Of a stretch of 64,000 bases of DNA, positions 1-11,201 are shown in pieces (positions within the stretch are counted from its first letter, which is position 1; every line of letters starts with the position of its first letter). The translations under genes and the position numbers were made by a program. This DNA comes from Salvia splendens. Taxonomy: Eukaryota > Streptophyta > Magnoliopsida > Lamiales > Lamiaceae. Location of the stretch: NCBI RefSeq assembly GCF_004379255.2, contig NC_056034.1:33421262-33485261 (forward strand). Direction: 5' to 3'. The notes under the pieces were generated by a model, which was given only the letters and a program-made list of their open reading frames with translations, was not told the origin of the DNA and did no database searches.

Positions 1-840
1 GATAATAATTTTGCTACTATAATATATAAACAATTTTGTACAATAAAAAATATAGTATTATTTTTTATTCATTAATTGTCTATTGTTGTGATACAACAAA
101 CTAAGTCACGTAATATCTCACGAGTGCTATCCGAGACTTGAGTCGGAAAAAAAAGCATTTGGAGCTTGATTCAACATTAGACGAGCCGAGCTGAAGCATG
201 TTCATGAACCTTAAATTGAGCATGAGAAATAGGTTGATCAAGATCTTAAACCTTTTAACGTGTTATAGCCGGAGCATCATAACTTTGAGCTAAAGCTCGA
301 ACATCTGAATATTTAAATGAGTCGATCAGTCTTCAACTCGTCTCGTATACTGCCATAGATAGAGAGGATATCAGCTTGCTAACTTTATCACAATTTGACT
401 ATTTGATGTAGGTTGGTTGGTGGTCCAAAAACAACTATTTTCATCCCATACTATCATTCTATCGTTTTCAAGCATCTCTTTAGCTTTCCACTTCTATCAT
501 ATAATTCTCATTTCTGAGTGCTAAAATAATTAAATAGGACCAATATTTCACTCTGATTTAAACACGGCCAGATGCACCATATTAATAAAACAGTACGATA
601 CATGCATATGATTTTTACAAAATAAACTATCTATTAAATTAAATGTATACATTCATTAGTAGTATGTAAGTCTTGTATTTCGTACACTATAAAATATAAT
701 ATAACATAAAGAATTTAAGTGTGGAAATAAGGCAAACTTTCAAGGTTTAGTATTTAAAAGTTTGCAGGATATCTTGACTCTAGAGTAAAGAATTTTGAGA
801 AAAAAGGAAAAAGAAAATAGTGACTGGTAGCATAAAAGTA
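1..840. other. AT-rich intergenic sequence, no gene seen
   Basis: No reading frame with recognisable domains and no clear terminal repeats were found. The sequence is AT-rich plant intergenic DNA and ends at the target duplication of a Harbinger derivative. Confidence 0.5.
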
Positions 841-843
841 TAA

Positions 844-1481
844 GGGCATCCACAATGGGGCGTCCTAAGGCGCGCCACGTCAGCAGTTTTATCCTCCTAC
901 CACTCACCTGCAATGGAGCACCCTAAGGCGCGCCCTATGCATTTTATTTTATTTGAATATTTAAATAACAAAAAATTGGGAAAAAACTTCATTTCATATA
1001 TAAAAATTAATACATTACAATACGAATTATAAAAAATACGCAAACTCAACGACGGCGGTTACGGGCCCACACTTCTTCAATCATATCGTTCATGAGTTGC
1101 GCATGGTCTTGTTGGTTGCGCATTGAGGTCTGTCTAGCTAGAACTAGTGGTGTCATCGTCGTGGTTCATTTTAATATGTGAGATAGGTAGAAATGTGAGA
1201 GAGGAGCGAAACGAGAGAGACGAGATGTTCGTATGAACAAGTGAATGAGAAACAAGGTTTAAATACAAAAAAAAATCAAAAACGCGTGGCATCGTACGTG
1301 ACCATCATCCGCCGATCCCGCAATGGGGCGCCGGATGGCCTATCGTCCGCCGAGCCCACGATGGCGCGGACGATAGGCCATCGTCCGCGCTTCAACCCGG
1401 ACGATGGCGGGCACCCACAATGGGGCGGACGATGGCACCCGCGAACGATGGCACGCTTCGGGTGTCCCATTGTGGATGCCC
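844..1481 (-). mobile_element. Non-autonomous Harbinger element, internal deletion derivative
   Basis: The 638-base element has terminal inverted repeats (gggcatccacaatgggg at the left, its near complement at the right) flanked by the 3-base duplication taa at 841-843 and 1482-1484, the TWA target typical of PIF/Harbinger. Read on the minus strand it carries the leader and first codons of a transposase (ATG at 1169-1167) followed directly by the last codons (the complement of 1034-1105 matches 44988-45075 of the larger Harbinger element at 43338-45286). It is therefore a deletion derivative of the same family. Subterminal cggacgatgg repeats are also shared. Confidence 0.85.
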
Positions 1482-1491
1482 TAAAGAGTAA

Positions 1492-2189
1492 GAGCATCCA
1501 CTTGGGGTGCCCTAAAGCTCGCCCTATGCACCGCCACATCAGCATTTTATCCTTCTGCCCTTCCACCTGCAGTGGGGCGCCCAATATGTTTTACTATTAT
1601 TTTGTTAATTAATTTAAATGTTTTCAAATATATAAATGCAAACTAATTAAAAAACACAACGATTAAATAGAAACGGCAAATAATACATTGATTAAAAAAA
1701 AAGTTACAATGGTTATAAACAAATAAAAAAATGACTATTCTACAAAAGCTCCAACTCCATGTCAGAGAGACCGTACGAATTCGTACTGAAGTCGGGGTCG
1801 TACTGCGTGTTGTCATCGAACGAACGATATTTGCCAGGTTGTGTACCCGGCCACCGTGTGCCATCTCCAAATATCGGGCTACCAGGACTTGAGTATCCAC
1901 CGGAATCCATTTTATAGCGTAATTTGAGAGTTGAAAAGTGAATCGAAAAGTTACAAATGAAATATAAGGATGGGGTATTTATATAAACAAAGTTTTCGAA
2001 TTAAAAAAAAAAACTAAAACGCATTGCATCGTCCGCGCCATCGTCCGCGTCGCCCACAGTGGGCGGATGATGCCCTATCATCCGCGACTAAGCTTAGGGC
2101 GCGGACGACGCATCGTCCGTCGTTCGCGCACCCACAATGGCGGACGATAGATGCATCGGGCGTCCTATCGTCCGCCAGTGTGGATGATC
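1492..2189 (-). mobile_element. Non-autonomous Harbinger element, second copy
   Basis: Terminal repeats gagcatccac (left) and gtggatgatc (right) are flanked by taa at 1489-1491 and 2190-2192. The interior has cggacgatgg subterminal repeats, like the neighbour at 844-1481, and a short minus-strand reading frame at 1740-1910. Only eight bases separate its left target duplication from the end of the first element, so two related elements landed almost side by side. Confidence 0.8.
1740..1910 (-). pseudogene. Short ORF inside Harbinger derivative (N-terminal remnant)
   Basis: A 56-codon minus-strand frame starts MDSGGYSSPGSP and ends SDMELELL. Small proteins with a Ser/Pro/Gly-rich start of this kind begin the Myb-like ORF1 of plant Harbinger transposons, so I infer a truncated ORF1. 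The Myb domain itself is absent. It lies after a short AT-rich leader, as in larger family members. Identity with ORF1 is a judgement from composition and context. Confidence 0.4.
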
Positions 2190-2192
2190 TAA

Positions 2193-4252
2193 AGATATTT
2201 ACAACACTTTAGCTTTTTCAAAAGCTATGTTATCGAAGAAGCTGCCCACTGACATATCTGTGTGAGGAGAAGAGAGAAGACCTCTTAAATATATTCAAAC
2301 CTCACCAACTCACCCACCCTTCTTTCTCTCTCACTCTCTCATAACTTCCATTGATGAATCATGATCATGCATGAAGGTTAATAGTGTTCATGCACAAAAT
2401 TGTTGCTATGTAAGTTCACCATTCACTTTCACTGGTGTGTGTTTTTGGTTCCACCACTCTTTACATTTTCATGTGTTTATGTTTAAGCAACATTCTTTTT
2501 CTTTTTCTTTTTCTTTTTTTGGTGTTGAGTTTTAATTGTTGAATCCAAGAATGAAATCGGAAATGGATTTTATTTTTCTGTAATACTGACGCAAATCTGG
2601 AAAAAGCAAAAAATTTCATCTTTTGAAGATCTCTACTGAAAACGATTGATGTCCTAACTGGTTCAATCTTCAAATTTAGATTTCTCTACCCATTTTGTTC
2701 TGTTTTCCGTTTCTGAATTTTTTTCACGGCATTTGCAACATTTATACTGTGATTATAGGCAATATTACATTGTGCTTAAATTTTGTGATTTGTGAATTCA
2801 TTTTGTGGCTAATTTGATTTAATTTATTAAAGATGATTCAGATGTGGAATTGTATGCCTTGGACTAGCTGATCTGCCACTTTTTGTTTCACAGGTAATAT
2901 AATCTCTATCTCTTTCATATTGACTTGTAGGGAGTAGTATGAAAAACTAAAATGTGAAAATTTGAAATTTTGCAGCCTAGTAATTAATTAATGATTATAA
3001 GAGGTTGGCATTCTCGAAAACAAACAAACAAACAAACAAACACACACCCCAAAGCAACGGCGTCCTGTTTGGTCTGGTCCATGATCCTTTCCTTCCCTAC
3101 ATTTCAAAATACAAACCACACATATATGAATCTTCACTAATCAAACGGGCCCTACAAACCTGTCCAAAAAAAAATACATAGGGGCTTATTTTGGAATGGC
3201 TATGTTGAGACTGACAAACAGACCCACCCCACCTGTGATTAGACACTAAATATCTACAAACCCAAATTAATTAGGAGTTGTTGTTGTTCACCCTTTTACT
3301 AAATTCTCTACTCACTTTCTTTCAAAATACTCACCATAAAAATCTACTAGCAGCTAAATATTCTTGCAACTCAGCCCCTCCAGAATCAACTGCGCTAAAT
3401 ATTCCAACGAAAGCATGACACAAGGGTTGCGGCCGATGTTCCGGAAACGACGACGGAAGCAAATGGCTGGTGTTTTCAACTACCTTTCTTCCAAAATCTC
3501 TTATTTTTCCTTCCTTGTCAATCTTCTCTTACATTAGCTTCTCATCCCTGTGATATTGGCGGCACGGCTCAATCTCTTCCTTTTATTTAAAATTTTTATT
3601 TTTATTTTTATTTTTTACTTTTTTTTATCATGTGTTAGATGCATGCGATTCTTGGCTTCTTCAGCTTTATCTAATTGGATAATATATTCATGCTAACCTC
3701 TCCAGCTTTGTGGTATTGTTTCATGATTTTAAATCTTTCAACAAATTAAACCATTTTGTTAGCCATATAGTATGTTTAATTTTTCCAGCATTATTTATGT
3801 ACTCACAAAACTGAATAAAATGTAATTTAATTGATACATTAGTTTTTCTTTAACTAATACATTTAAAATTTGGAAATTATTGGAGATTCATTGTAATTGT
3901 TTTTAAACAAATAAAGTAAAATAGGAGTAATTCCCATTTTTGAGCATTTCAAAATAGTACTAACCCAGTGTGATTAATTCAAATTTAATCGAATTTTTAT
4001 AGTATTTTTAATTGGTTATGTCTCCAATGCTGAAACGGACAGATCAGATTTTAATTTTATAGCATGTCAATTGTCATTACAAGTAGCTAGGATAGGATAG
4101 TCAATTTAACTTGAAACCTACACATTGACCTAGGATGGGCTCCACAGGTATGTTTCAGGCTTTACAATTGATTGGGCCGAGATTAATAAATTATTGGGCC
4201 ACATACATTTCACAATATCAATGTCAACAAACCAACCAAGTTCTAGCATATA
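2193..4252. other. Intergenic region with leader-like sequence, no gene assigned
   Basis: From about 2280 the plus strand is pyrimidine-rich (runs of ctctct), then shows a good splice donor (atgtaagt, about 2408-2415) and possible acceptors at about 2893 and 2975. This looks like a plant 5' leader with an intron, but no protein-coding exon follows. Simple repeats occur at about 2486-2520 (cttttt units) and 3018-3042 (aaac units). A 40-codon frame at 3416-3538 (start MTQGLRPMFRKRRRK) is preceded by a plausible leader, but I recognise no family. Confidence 0.25.
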
Positions 4253-4475
4253 CTCACTCCACTCCTTTCCATCTTAATTCACCTATTTTTCTATTTCAGG
4301 AAATTCTAAATTAATTGAGTCATTTTTTATTTTTAGCAAAAAGTAACTCATTGTTTTAGTCTCTCTTCATCGATCTTACTTTATTCTCTCTTACTTTATT
4401 CATCATTCATTTAACACACTATTCTTAAACTCCATGCCAAAAAGAAATACTTCTATTAACAAGGAACGGAGGGAG
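4253..4475. mobile_element. Stowaway-type MITE
   Basis: The 223-base segment begins ctcactccactcc, ends ggaacggagggag and is flanked by ta on both sides, the hallmarks of Tc1/mariner Stowaway MITEs. It lies 24 bases left of the Athila target duplication. Confidence 0.6.
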
Positions 4476-4503
4476 TACTGAGTAACTATCAACTAGAAAC
4501 GTT

Positions 4504-6018
4504 TGAAACGAAGGTATTTCTCCTCAGGGTGCTTAGGTGTCGTTCAAGCAAGGATATATCCTACTGGCCAGGATAGAGATCCTAACTAAGCCTAGACCTT
4601 GGTTTCAAAAATTCCTCAACCCACTTCTACTGATCAGTATAGTGGTGGTAAGGGTCGAATCCCACAGAGATGGTGCGTTAAAACTGTTGTGGTGATATTC
4701 TGGATGGTTTGGTTAGCTACCACGCTCGGGTTGAGTATCTACCTAGGCAAAAACTTAAAGGTAATTTCCTACTGACTAGAATGGGGAAAGAAGTGTAGGG
4801 GTGCAGCTGTGTACGTGGAAGTAGGGAGACATTTTTGTAACAGAAAATATTTGGAAAGTACGGGATTCTATTTTGGGCTAGACAGAATATTCAGAGGGTA
4901 GTGGTAGTCATGGTGACTAGGCTGACAGATCTGCAGGTTATAACTAAAAAGTAAAGGACAAAAAGCAAAAAGCATCTAAAAAGCAAAGTGGTCCCCAACA
5001 TTAGACTTGGACATCATCTTCTTCAACAACACAAACCAAAATCAGAAAATAATTCCAGATTCAACACGGAAACACAGTTTATCAAATCGCGAACACAGAT
5101 CCACAAATAAGAACACCAAATCTGAAATCAAAACACAGAAAATGCAACTCCGCGTACTGGTCAGCAGGAAAACGAAAACGAACTCAAACAAGACTTCACA
5201 TGCAGCGATTTACTCACGATCAACAGTTCCACACTTAACTAAAGGAATTTTGATGGAAACAAAGGAAGAAAAGATTCAGCACTTAAAACACCAAAGAAAC
5301 TTAGATCTAAGCTAACTAGGCGGAATAGAAAGGAAAAGAAATCAACACCATAACTGAAACGGAAATCAACTTCATAGCATAAACACGTTCGGATCTTCCA
5401 CAAGTACTTCAAAAGCAGAAAATATCCAAAAGCAACAAAGATCCAACGTAAAGAAAGCAAGCGAATTAAACTACGAAAGCGAGTAAAAGTGTTTTGCCAC
5501 TCCGGGCGATGATATCTCTAACTACGGTCTTGCTGGCTGGAACGGACGATTTGGAACTCCGGGAACATCTAAATCTTCAAGTGACCATGGCAGTGGCGAG
5601 GAACGAGATTCTGGACTGGGCTGAAGGACTGAACTCCGAGAGAATTCTATCTAAGAGTGATGATGATGATTTGATTGATCCTTCTCGTTCATAATTTTCT
5701 TCTTCTCTCCAAGTGGCTTCCTTTTATTGGGAGGCTTACCCTTGATTTTTAGGGTAAGACCTTGCGGTGAGATGACTTCTTTGCCCTTAATTGTGATTGA
5801 GCAGTCCCAGCTATCCTCCTTCTCCATCTCGAGCCATATTTGCATGTATACTGGTTAGTATGTAATCGTCCTGACGCCCTTTTCACTTGAAGTGTCTGAA
5901 ACTCTGCCTACTGGCTAGAATGCTTACCCTGCACGCTTAAGCAACTAGTTTTTGCAGATATAATTCAATTACGCACACCATACTGACCAGTAACCTAGGC
6001 CTAGAATACGACTTATCA
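4504..6018 (-). repeat. 3' LTR of Athila element 1
   Basis: The 1515-base repeat starts tgaaacgaagg and ends gacttatca, with TG...CA termini on the plus strand. It is nearly identical to 17382-18895. Small frames inside it (for example 5494-5694, repeated at 18372-18572) are present in both LTRs and look non-coding. Confidence 0.95.
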
Positions 6019-6045
6019 AACTGCTCACACTTACCACATGCTTGT
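6004..6045 (-). other. Polypurine tract region and conserved pre-LTR block
   Basis: On the element strand the sequence just before the 3' LTR reads cttgaggacaagcatg, then gtaagtgtgagcagtt, then TGATAAG of the LTR. A purine-biased aagtgtgag stretch at this place is the usual plus-strand primer of Athila-like elements. The same arrangement precedes the 3' LTR of element 2 (47672-47705). Confidence 0.6.
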
Positions 6046-7376
6046 CCTCAAGCGTGAAGAACAAACAAAAACGAATAAGTCGAATTCTAGCCTGGTTACT
6101 CCCCTGACCGACTCTACCTAAACTAGACTCGACGCAAAGAAAAACACTTGGGCAAACACAGAAAAAGACACACAAACACACAAACACTAACACAAAGATT
6201 TGGGCTATATTTTCAACCATCCCTTACCTCGGGATCTGGTGCAATCCGGCCTTAGACAGCCTTGAACTTCTGCCACCCCCCATTCCTTCCTGGTCAGTAT
6301 ATCCGGTTGTCAAGATCGCCCAAACTCTCGGCCAAACACTAGATTCACTCGGTCTCTCATACCTCACCAGGAATGTTGGGACCGCATTCTCTCAATATGC
6401 TCAACCACGCTTGCTTCGGACTTGGATCTCACGTGCAGCTACTGAAGGTCTTTAAGGCTTGTAATGGGGCTATTGGGTTGCAGTGTTTTGGGGTAGATGT
6501 TCCTAAGGCTCTAAGTTTTCAAAATTTCTATTTTATTGGTGCGGGGGAACTGTGTGCATTAGGCTTCTGATCAGTTGCTTCTTAGTTGGCGCTTCTGGCT
6601 TGGGTCTCCAACTGTTCAGTATCATCTTGTGGCTTTGCCACCCTTATTCATTCTCTTTTTTTTTGTGGTCAAGTTTCTGACCATTTTTCTCCACATTCTT
6701 CTCTCTCTCTTTTTTTTATGTGGCTTCGCCACCCTTATTCCTTCTTCTTCTCCCTTTTTTTTTTTTTTTTTTTTTGGGACCCGGGATAATTCCCTGGTCG
6801 ATTTTCTTCCGAACCTTCTTGCCCAGCTGGAGTCTGCTTTCTTGTACATCTTTCTGGCCAGTAGGCTTCATTCGCCTCACGCTTTGCACACACACAGTCC
6901 CAGTGGCTAGGGGTATTTATCTAGGTAAAAGAGTTAGGAAAAAAAGGTTCTAAGGGTGGTTTTTTTTTTTAGATGGGGGTTTCCTACTGCCTTCAGTCTT
7001 TGCTACCCGTGGTCACTTCCTCCTAGGCAATTTGTGGCAGCCTCTCTTTCTTTTCCATATATGTGGAAAGTGGTTCCACTTAAAGCTTATAACTCACATT
7101 TTAAGAGGGCTTTCGCGCTTGGCTCTAAGTATGGGCTTTTCTCTCATACTCACATCATCTATCCTGACTAGGAGGTACTAGGGAGGGTGGTTTCGGTTTT
7201 CCAGCACGTCTTATCTCCCTCGGTTCACTTCACCGTCAGCTCAAGACGGTTGAGTTTTAAGCCCAATCAACACACAAAAATAAAAAAACTAAACCTAACA
7301 AGACACTAACTCAAGCACGAACACAAAAACTACACATATACACATACTCATCATACTGGTCATTGCGTCCCCCCTC

Positions 7377-7418
7377 CCACTTCACAAGTGTCTGCCCTCA
7401 GATAGGGCTGTGAAGTGG
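7377..7418. promoter_or_regulatory. Conserved hairpin in Athila 3' UTR
   Basis: ccacttcac (7377-7385) pairs perfectly with gtgaagtgg (7410-7418). Inside, gccct (7394-7398) pairs with agggc (7404-7408) around a 5-base loop. Element 2 has a counterpart near 49028-49073 (ccact...agtgg plus cat/atg), at the same place relative to the 35-base hairpins. The function is unknown. Confidence 0.55.
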
Positions 7419-7486
7419 AAAAGGTAATGGCCAGTATGATGGACACATAGACAAACAGACAAAAACAACAAATTAAAACTAAACTT

Positions 7487-7521
7487 CTCACACTTAGACT
7501 ATGGAATAGGCTAAGTGTGAG
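7487..7521. promoter_or_regulatory. 35-base hairpin A of Athila 3' UTR
   Basis: ctcacacttag pairs with ctaagtgtgag (11 bp). After an A/G mismatch, ctat pairs with atag around the loop gga. Confidence 0.7.
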
Positions 7522-7571
7522 ATTTTGAAAACCTAACAGCAACCAACAAAACACATATATACACAAAACTC

Positions 7572-7606
7572 CTCACACTTAGGCCGTGCAACGGACTAAG
7601 TGTGAG
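7572..7606. promoter_or_regulatory. 35-base hairpin B of Athila 3' UTR
   Basis: It has the same 11-bp outer stem as hairpin A. The inner stem is ccgt/acgg around gca, and the mismatch is reversed to G/A. Confidence 0.7.
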
Positions 7607-7668
7607 TTAACATGCTTACGAAAAACAGAAAACACAAACACATGCGCCAAAAGACAAACCCTTAACTT

Positions 7669-7703
7669 CTCACACTTAGACTATAGAATAGGCTAAGTGT
7701 TAT
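7669..7703. promoter_or_regulatory. 35-base hairpin C of Athila 3' UTR
   Basis: ctcacacttag pairs with ctaagtgt; the last bases of the right arm are lost (ttatg). The inner stem is ctat/atag around aga. Confidence 0.65.
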
Positions 7704-7822
7704 GAACGGGGTTTGCGCACAAACAGAAATTATACTACCTAGACACACAAAACACAACTAAAAACGAAAAGCTAAAAACGAGAAAATAAAAAGAAAAACT
7801 AACTGGTCAGATGGGGGTGGTC

Positions 7823-10566
7823 TTAGCGAAGTCTCCTGCTCCTCCGTGGGGCAGGTGGTGTAGGCTGCTTTTCCAGGGGTTCCTCTTCCGTTCCAGTGTG
7901 ATCCTCACTCTCCTTCGCCGGTTCCTCGGCTGCTGCCGGCACCTCGGCGTTCTCTTCCTCGGGCTCGTCTATCATTGTCTCTGGTGGGTGGGTCTCATCG
8001 TCCTGGCCTCCATGACCGCTTGTTCCTGTAGCTTGTTCTTTCTTCCGGCTGGTCACTTCTTCCAACAACACATCTATCACGGATGCCATCCGGCCCATCT
8101 CCGTGATCAATCGATGGTTTTCCTCTCCCAAAGTAGTCACTAACGTCTCCATAGCGTCTTGCTTTTGAGCCAATGTCTTCTGCTCTGCAGATCTCTCCAA
8201 CATCCTTTCCATCACTGCCGCTAGCTTGACCATCACTGCTTTCAATTTCTTATTCTCCTCTCTAACTTCATCCATTTCCTTCTCCATTCTGGCTTGACGT
8301 TGTTCCTGGTCCGATGCCAATCCGATCATTTCTGCCCTTATCTGTCTGCTTCCCTCCGCTATATCCTCCACAGCTTTTTCCATCCCCTCTTGTCTCTGGT
8401 CGTGTGCCGGTGCTTCATGAGCTGCTGCCAACCGAGCAGTGGGTGTGTAGCTTCCTCTCCCATCGCGTAGAAGTGTGGCACGCCTTGCCTCATGTATACC
8501 GCATTCGTCCGGACGAATAGGGGGGTATCAAACAATCCTGGGGCGTCCACCATCGTCAAGGGGGTTAAGTCTTCGTCCTCTGAAACGGTGACGTTGTTTC
8601 TCACAAAGATTCCCAATATATGGCAGAGGGAAATATTCCGTGCTGGGTGGGTAGCGATGAGGTGACATGTGTATGCAGTCCAGAACCCTAAGTGCAACTT
8701 CTTGCCTCTCTTGGCACACCACATAAGATACAATTCCGTCATCGATGTCCGGACTGCCGAATTCGACTGTCCTAAAAGGTTGTAACCCAAGAAGAGTTGA
8801 ACCAGGCGGAGATTAGGATCGCTGAGATGGATAGATCGGGAGATAGTGGACTGAAACTGTCCTGCCCCGGGGTGAGTAAGCTCTTCCCAAGCTACCTGGG
8901 GCTCAAAGTCCACATGCCTGCGGGGAATCCCCCGCTCCCTATCTCTCCACTCGGGCCCTATGGCCTCCTCCAAACTGCATATCCCTAGTCGAACAGTCCA
9001 TTCAATCAGATTCATCCTAATCTCTCCTCCAAATATTCTGAAACTGATGCACTCTACATCCAAATCCGTTGTGACCTTGAATCGAAAGGTCGCGAAAAAT
9101 TCTTTGGCCAAATCGACCGAAACATTCAAATTCTCATTCCTTAACAGCCATTCAAAACCCAATTCGTGGAAAAGGGCGAGAAACGATTCCCGAACCTTCA
9201 ATTCATCTAACGAGGGGAGATGAATTACCTTTCCACACTTAACCTTCTTGCCTTCTGCGTTCTTGGTGCGATAGATGGATTGGAGCTCCTTAGAGTCAAA
9301 AAATTGCATCCCCTCCACCACGTCATCTGTGAGCTCCACCGTCCAACGCTTATATCGGAGTGGTTCTGCAGGTGGATGCAATAGTTCCCGATGATCGTTA
9401 GGGAGTTGCTGCTCCTTGTACTCCTCATCTTCCATGGTCGTATCGCTATCGGATTCAGATTCTTCACTGATCTCATATTCACTGTCACTCTGTGTTTGCC
9501 GGTTTGATGGGGTCCTCTGGTCAGCCTCAGTGATCACGATGCCTGTGTTCACGGTACGCGGTTTTTTGGTACTCGGCTTGTGCTTCACAACGGCTTTTCC
9601 TTTCCTTTTTCTTTCTATCTGGTACCTGGCTTCCTCCTCAGCTTCACTCAAAATTTCTACGGGATCTGCCTCTGTGTTCGGCTGATCCCTACTAGCTGCC
9701 CACCTTCCCAAGCATCTCTGCGAAATTCTCTGCGGTTTGGGCGAGTCTGCCTTGGGGTCTGCTTTCACCACCAGTTCCCGCTTTATGGGCTTGGGCTTCA
9801 TTACCGGAGGTGCCACCGGTTCTGGTTCATTGGTTTCTGCAGCTGTTTCCTCCCCTCCTTCCTGCATTCTACCATCCCCTACTTCTACTCGGGGATCTAC
9901 TGGCTCTTTTTCTCTACTCGGTGCTTCTCCTTCCCCTCCTACCAACTGGAAAGGTCGGCCTTCCGGTATGTCTCCTGATGTGGCTTTCTCCCTGTTTCCT
10001 ACTGCCCCCAATGCGAGGTCTAGACCCTCAGCCATTGGTGCAGTGTCCTCTTCTCTCTGGTTGACCCTGTTCAGAATCGAGTCAAATTCTTCGTCTGTCA
10101 TTAGGCCTTGTTTTCTGGCCGATTCATTCAAATCTATTTCCGGCCTTCTCACTTCTTGAACTACCGGCTCCGCTTTGGGCGTTTTCGCTGTTCCTTCGCT
10201 CCCCTCCGGAGTTGTCTTGCCTTGACTTGACTTTTTCGTACGCTCCTCAGAGTCGGAGTCGTAATGTGCGGTGATAGCGTCGAGCTCTGCCGAATTCGGC
10301 ACTAAATCTGCTGAATGACTGTCCGGCGCCGGCGGGAGTTCACTGGGTGTGGTTCCTACGCCCCCTATTTGATCAAAACCAGTCAATGCCGCCGTCCAGT
10401 CCCGAGTAGGGTCCTGTTGACGAAGAAATGCCATCATGGCATCCATGGAGATCATAGGTGGTGGCGGAGCGGTCGGTGCTGGTGGCGGTGGATTTTGCTG
10501 TGGTTGCGCCTCCTGGGTTTCTTGGCGGCGCGGTTTGATTTTCCGGGCGAAAGCTTTCTTCCCCAT
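7823..10566 (-). pseudogene. Athila third ORF (ATHILA domain protein), frameshifted
   Basis: A long frame from ATG 10566 (MGKKAFARKIKPRRQ) runs to 8359. It has a Pro-rich, basic start, a long acidic and charged linker, then a globular part (about residues 400-730, with FEWLLRNENLNVSVDLAKEF, SFRIFGGEIRMNLIEW and TELYLMWCAKRGKKLHLGFW) matching what I know as the ATHILA ORF-1 family. The natural C-terminus, a coiled-coil and acidic tail rich in Glu/Lys, lies in another frame (from about 8470 to 7823), so a frameshift separates the two. The frame starts at an internal ATG; the longer upstream extension begins with TTG. In Athila elements this ORF follows pol and is often called env-like, but no signal peptide or membrane helix is evident here. 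Confidence 0.75.
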
Positions 10567-11201
10567 GAGTGGAAATCTGCGATTTAGTGGTGAAAAGGTA
10601 GGGTTGAGGGTTGAGAATGATGTTTCCGCGAGAGAGATGGACAAGGATTTCTTGAAAGCGAATTGAAAATGAGGGTTTGTGAGGGGAAAGGGTTGAGACG
10701 GTAAGTTTAATTCGGGTGAGAGAGAGCAGTTGCAGGTGGTTGTAACCGGTTTTTAGCGGTAGCCGGTCGCGACGTTTCAGACGGGAAGGGCGGTTGAGGT
10801 TGCTGGCCTCTGATTGGTCCGCGCGTCTTTTCCCTCTGTTCACGCGCCATTTCTCTTGCTGCCACCCTGCAAAAGCTGCACAAGTTTTAATTCAAATTTT
10901 TGTCCTTTCCATAATTCCTCCTCTTCTTGCCTAAAAAAAACTAATTTAAATGGGCACTTAAATAACATTTTGAAATAGCACCAGATAAGCAATCCTTTGG
11001 TCTATGCGCACTTCAAATTAAAATTAAGGCCCGAAAATATTTTTTTTTGGATTTTTAGGAATTATCTAGCGTGCAAATATTAATTACGTATTTACAATAT
11101 TTACAACTTTCTTAGGTAATTTGGAATTCAACTTGGCCAGTATATGCATACTATTCAAAGGGAAACTGGCCGCGCGGAATTCCAAATTCCTATCTTACTG
11201 A
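10567..11201 (-). other. Spacer between pol and third ORF of Athila element 1
   Basis: About 640 bases separate the pol stop from the start of the third ORF. There is no gene. A perfect 12-base palindrome tactgatcagta lies at 11196-11207, overlapping the end of pol. Confidence 0.6.

Larger units (their letters stand above)
6046..7822 (-). other. 3' untranslated region of Athila element 1
   Basis: About 1.8 kb between the third ORF and the 3' LTR contains no supported gene. It has long homopolymer runs (t-rich near 6758-6775), several ctgrycag palindromes, a 9-bp hairpin at 7377-7418 and three 35-base hairpins between 7487 and 7705. Blocks of this region are recognisable in the 3' region of the otherwise diverged element 2 (about 47680-49300). 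Confidence 0.7.

Noticed and set aside
3000..3025. ttggcattct, resembling the start of miR394
   Set aside because: Only ten bases match and no complementary arm is nearby.
5494..5694. 66-codon ORF, identical at 18372-18572
   Set aside because: Lies in both LTRs of one retrotransposon; repetition reflects LTR identity, not a gene family.
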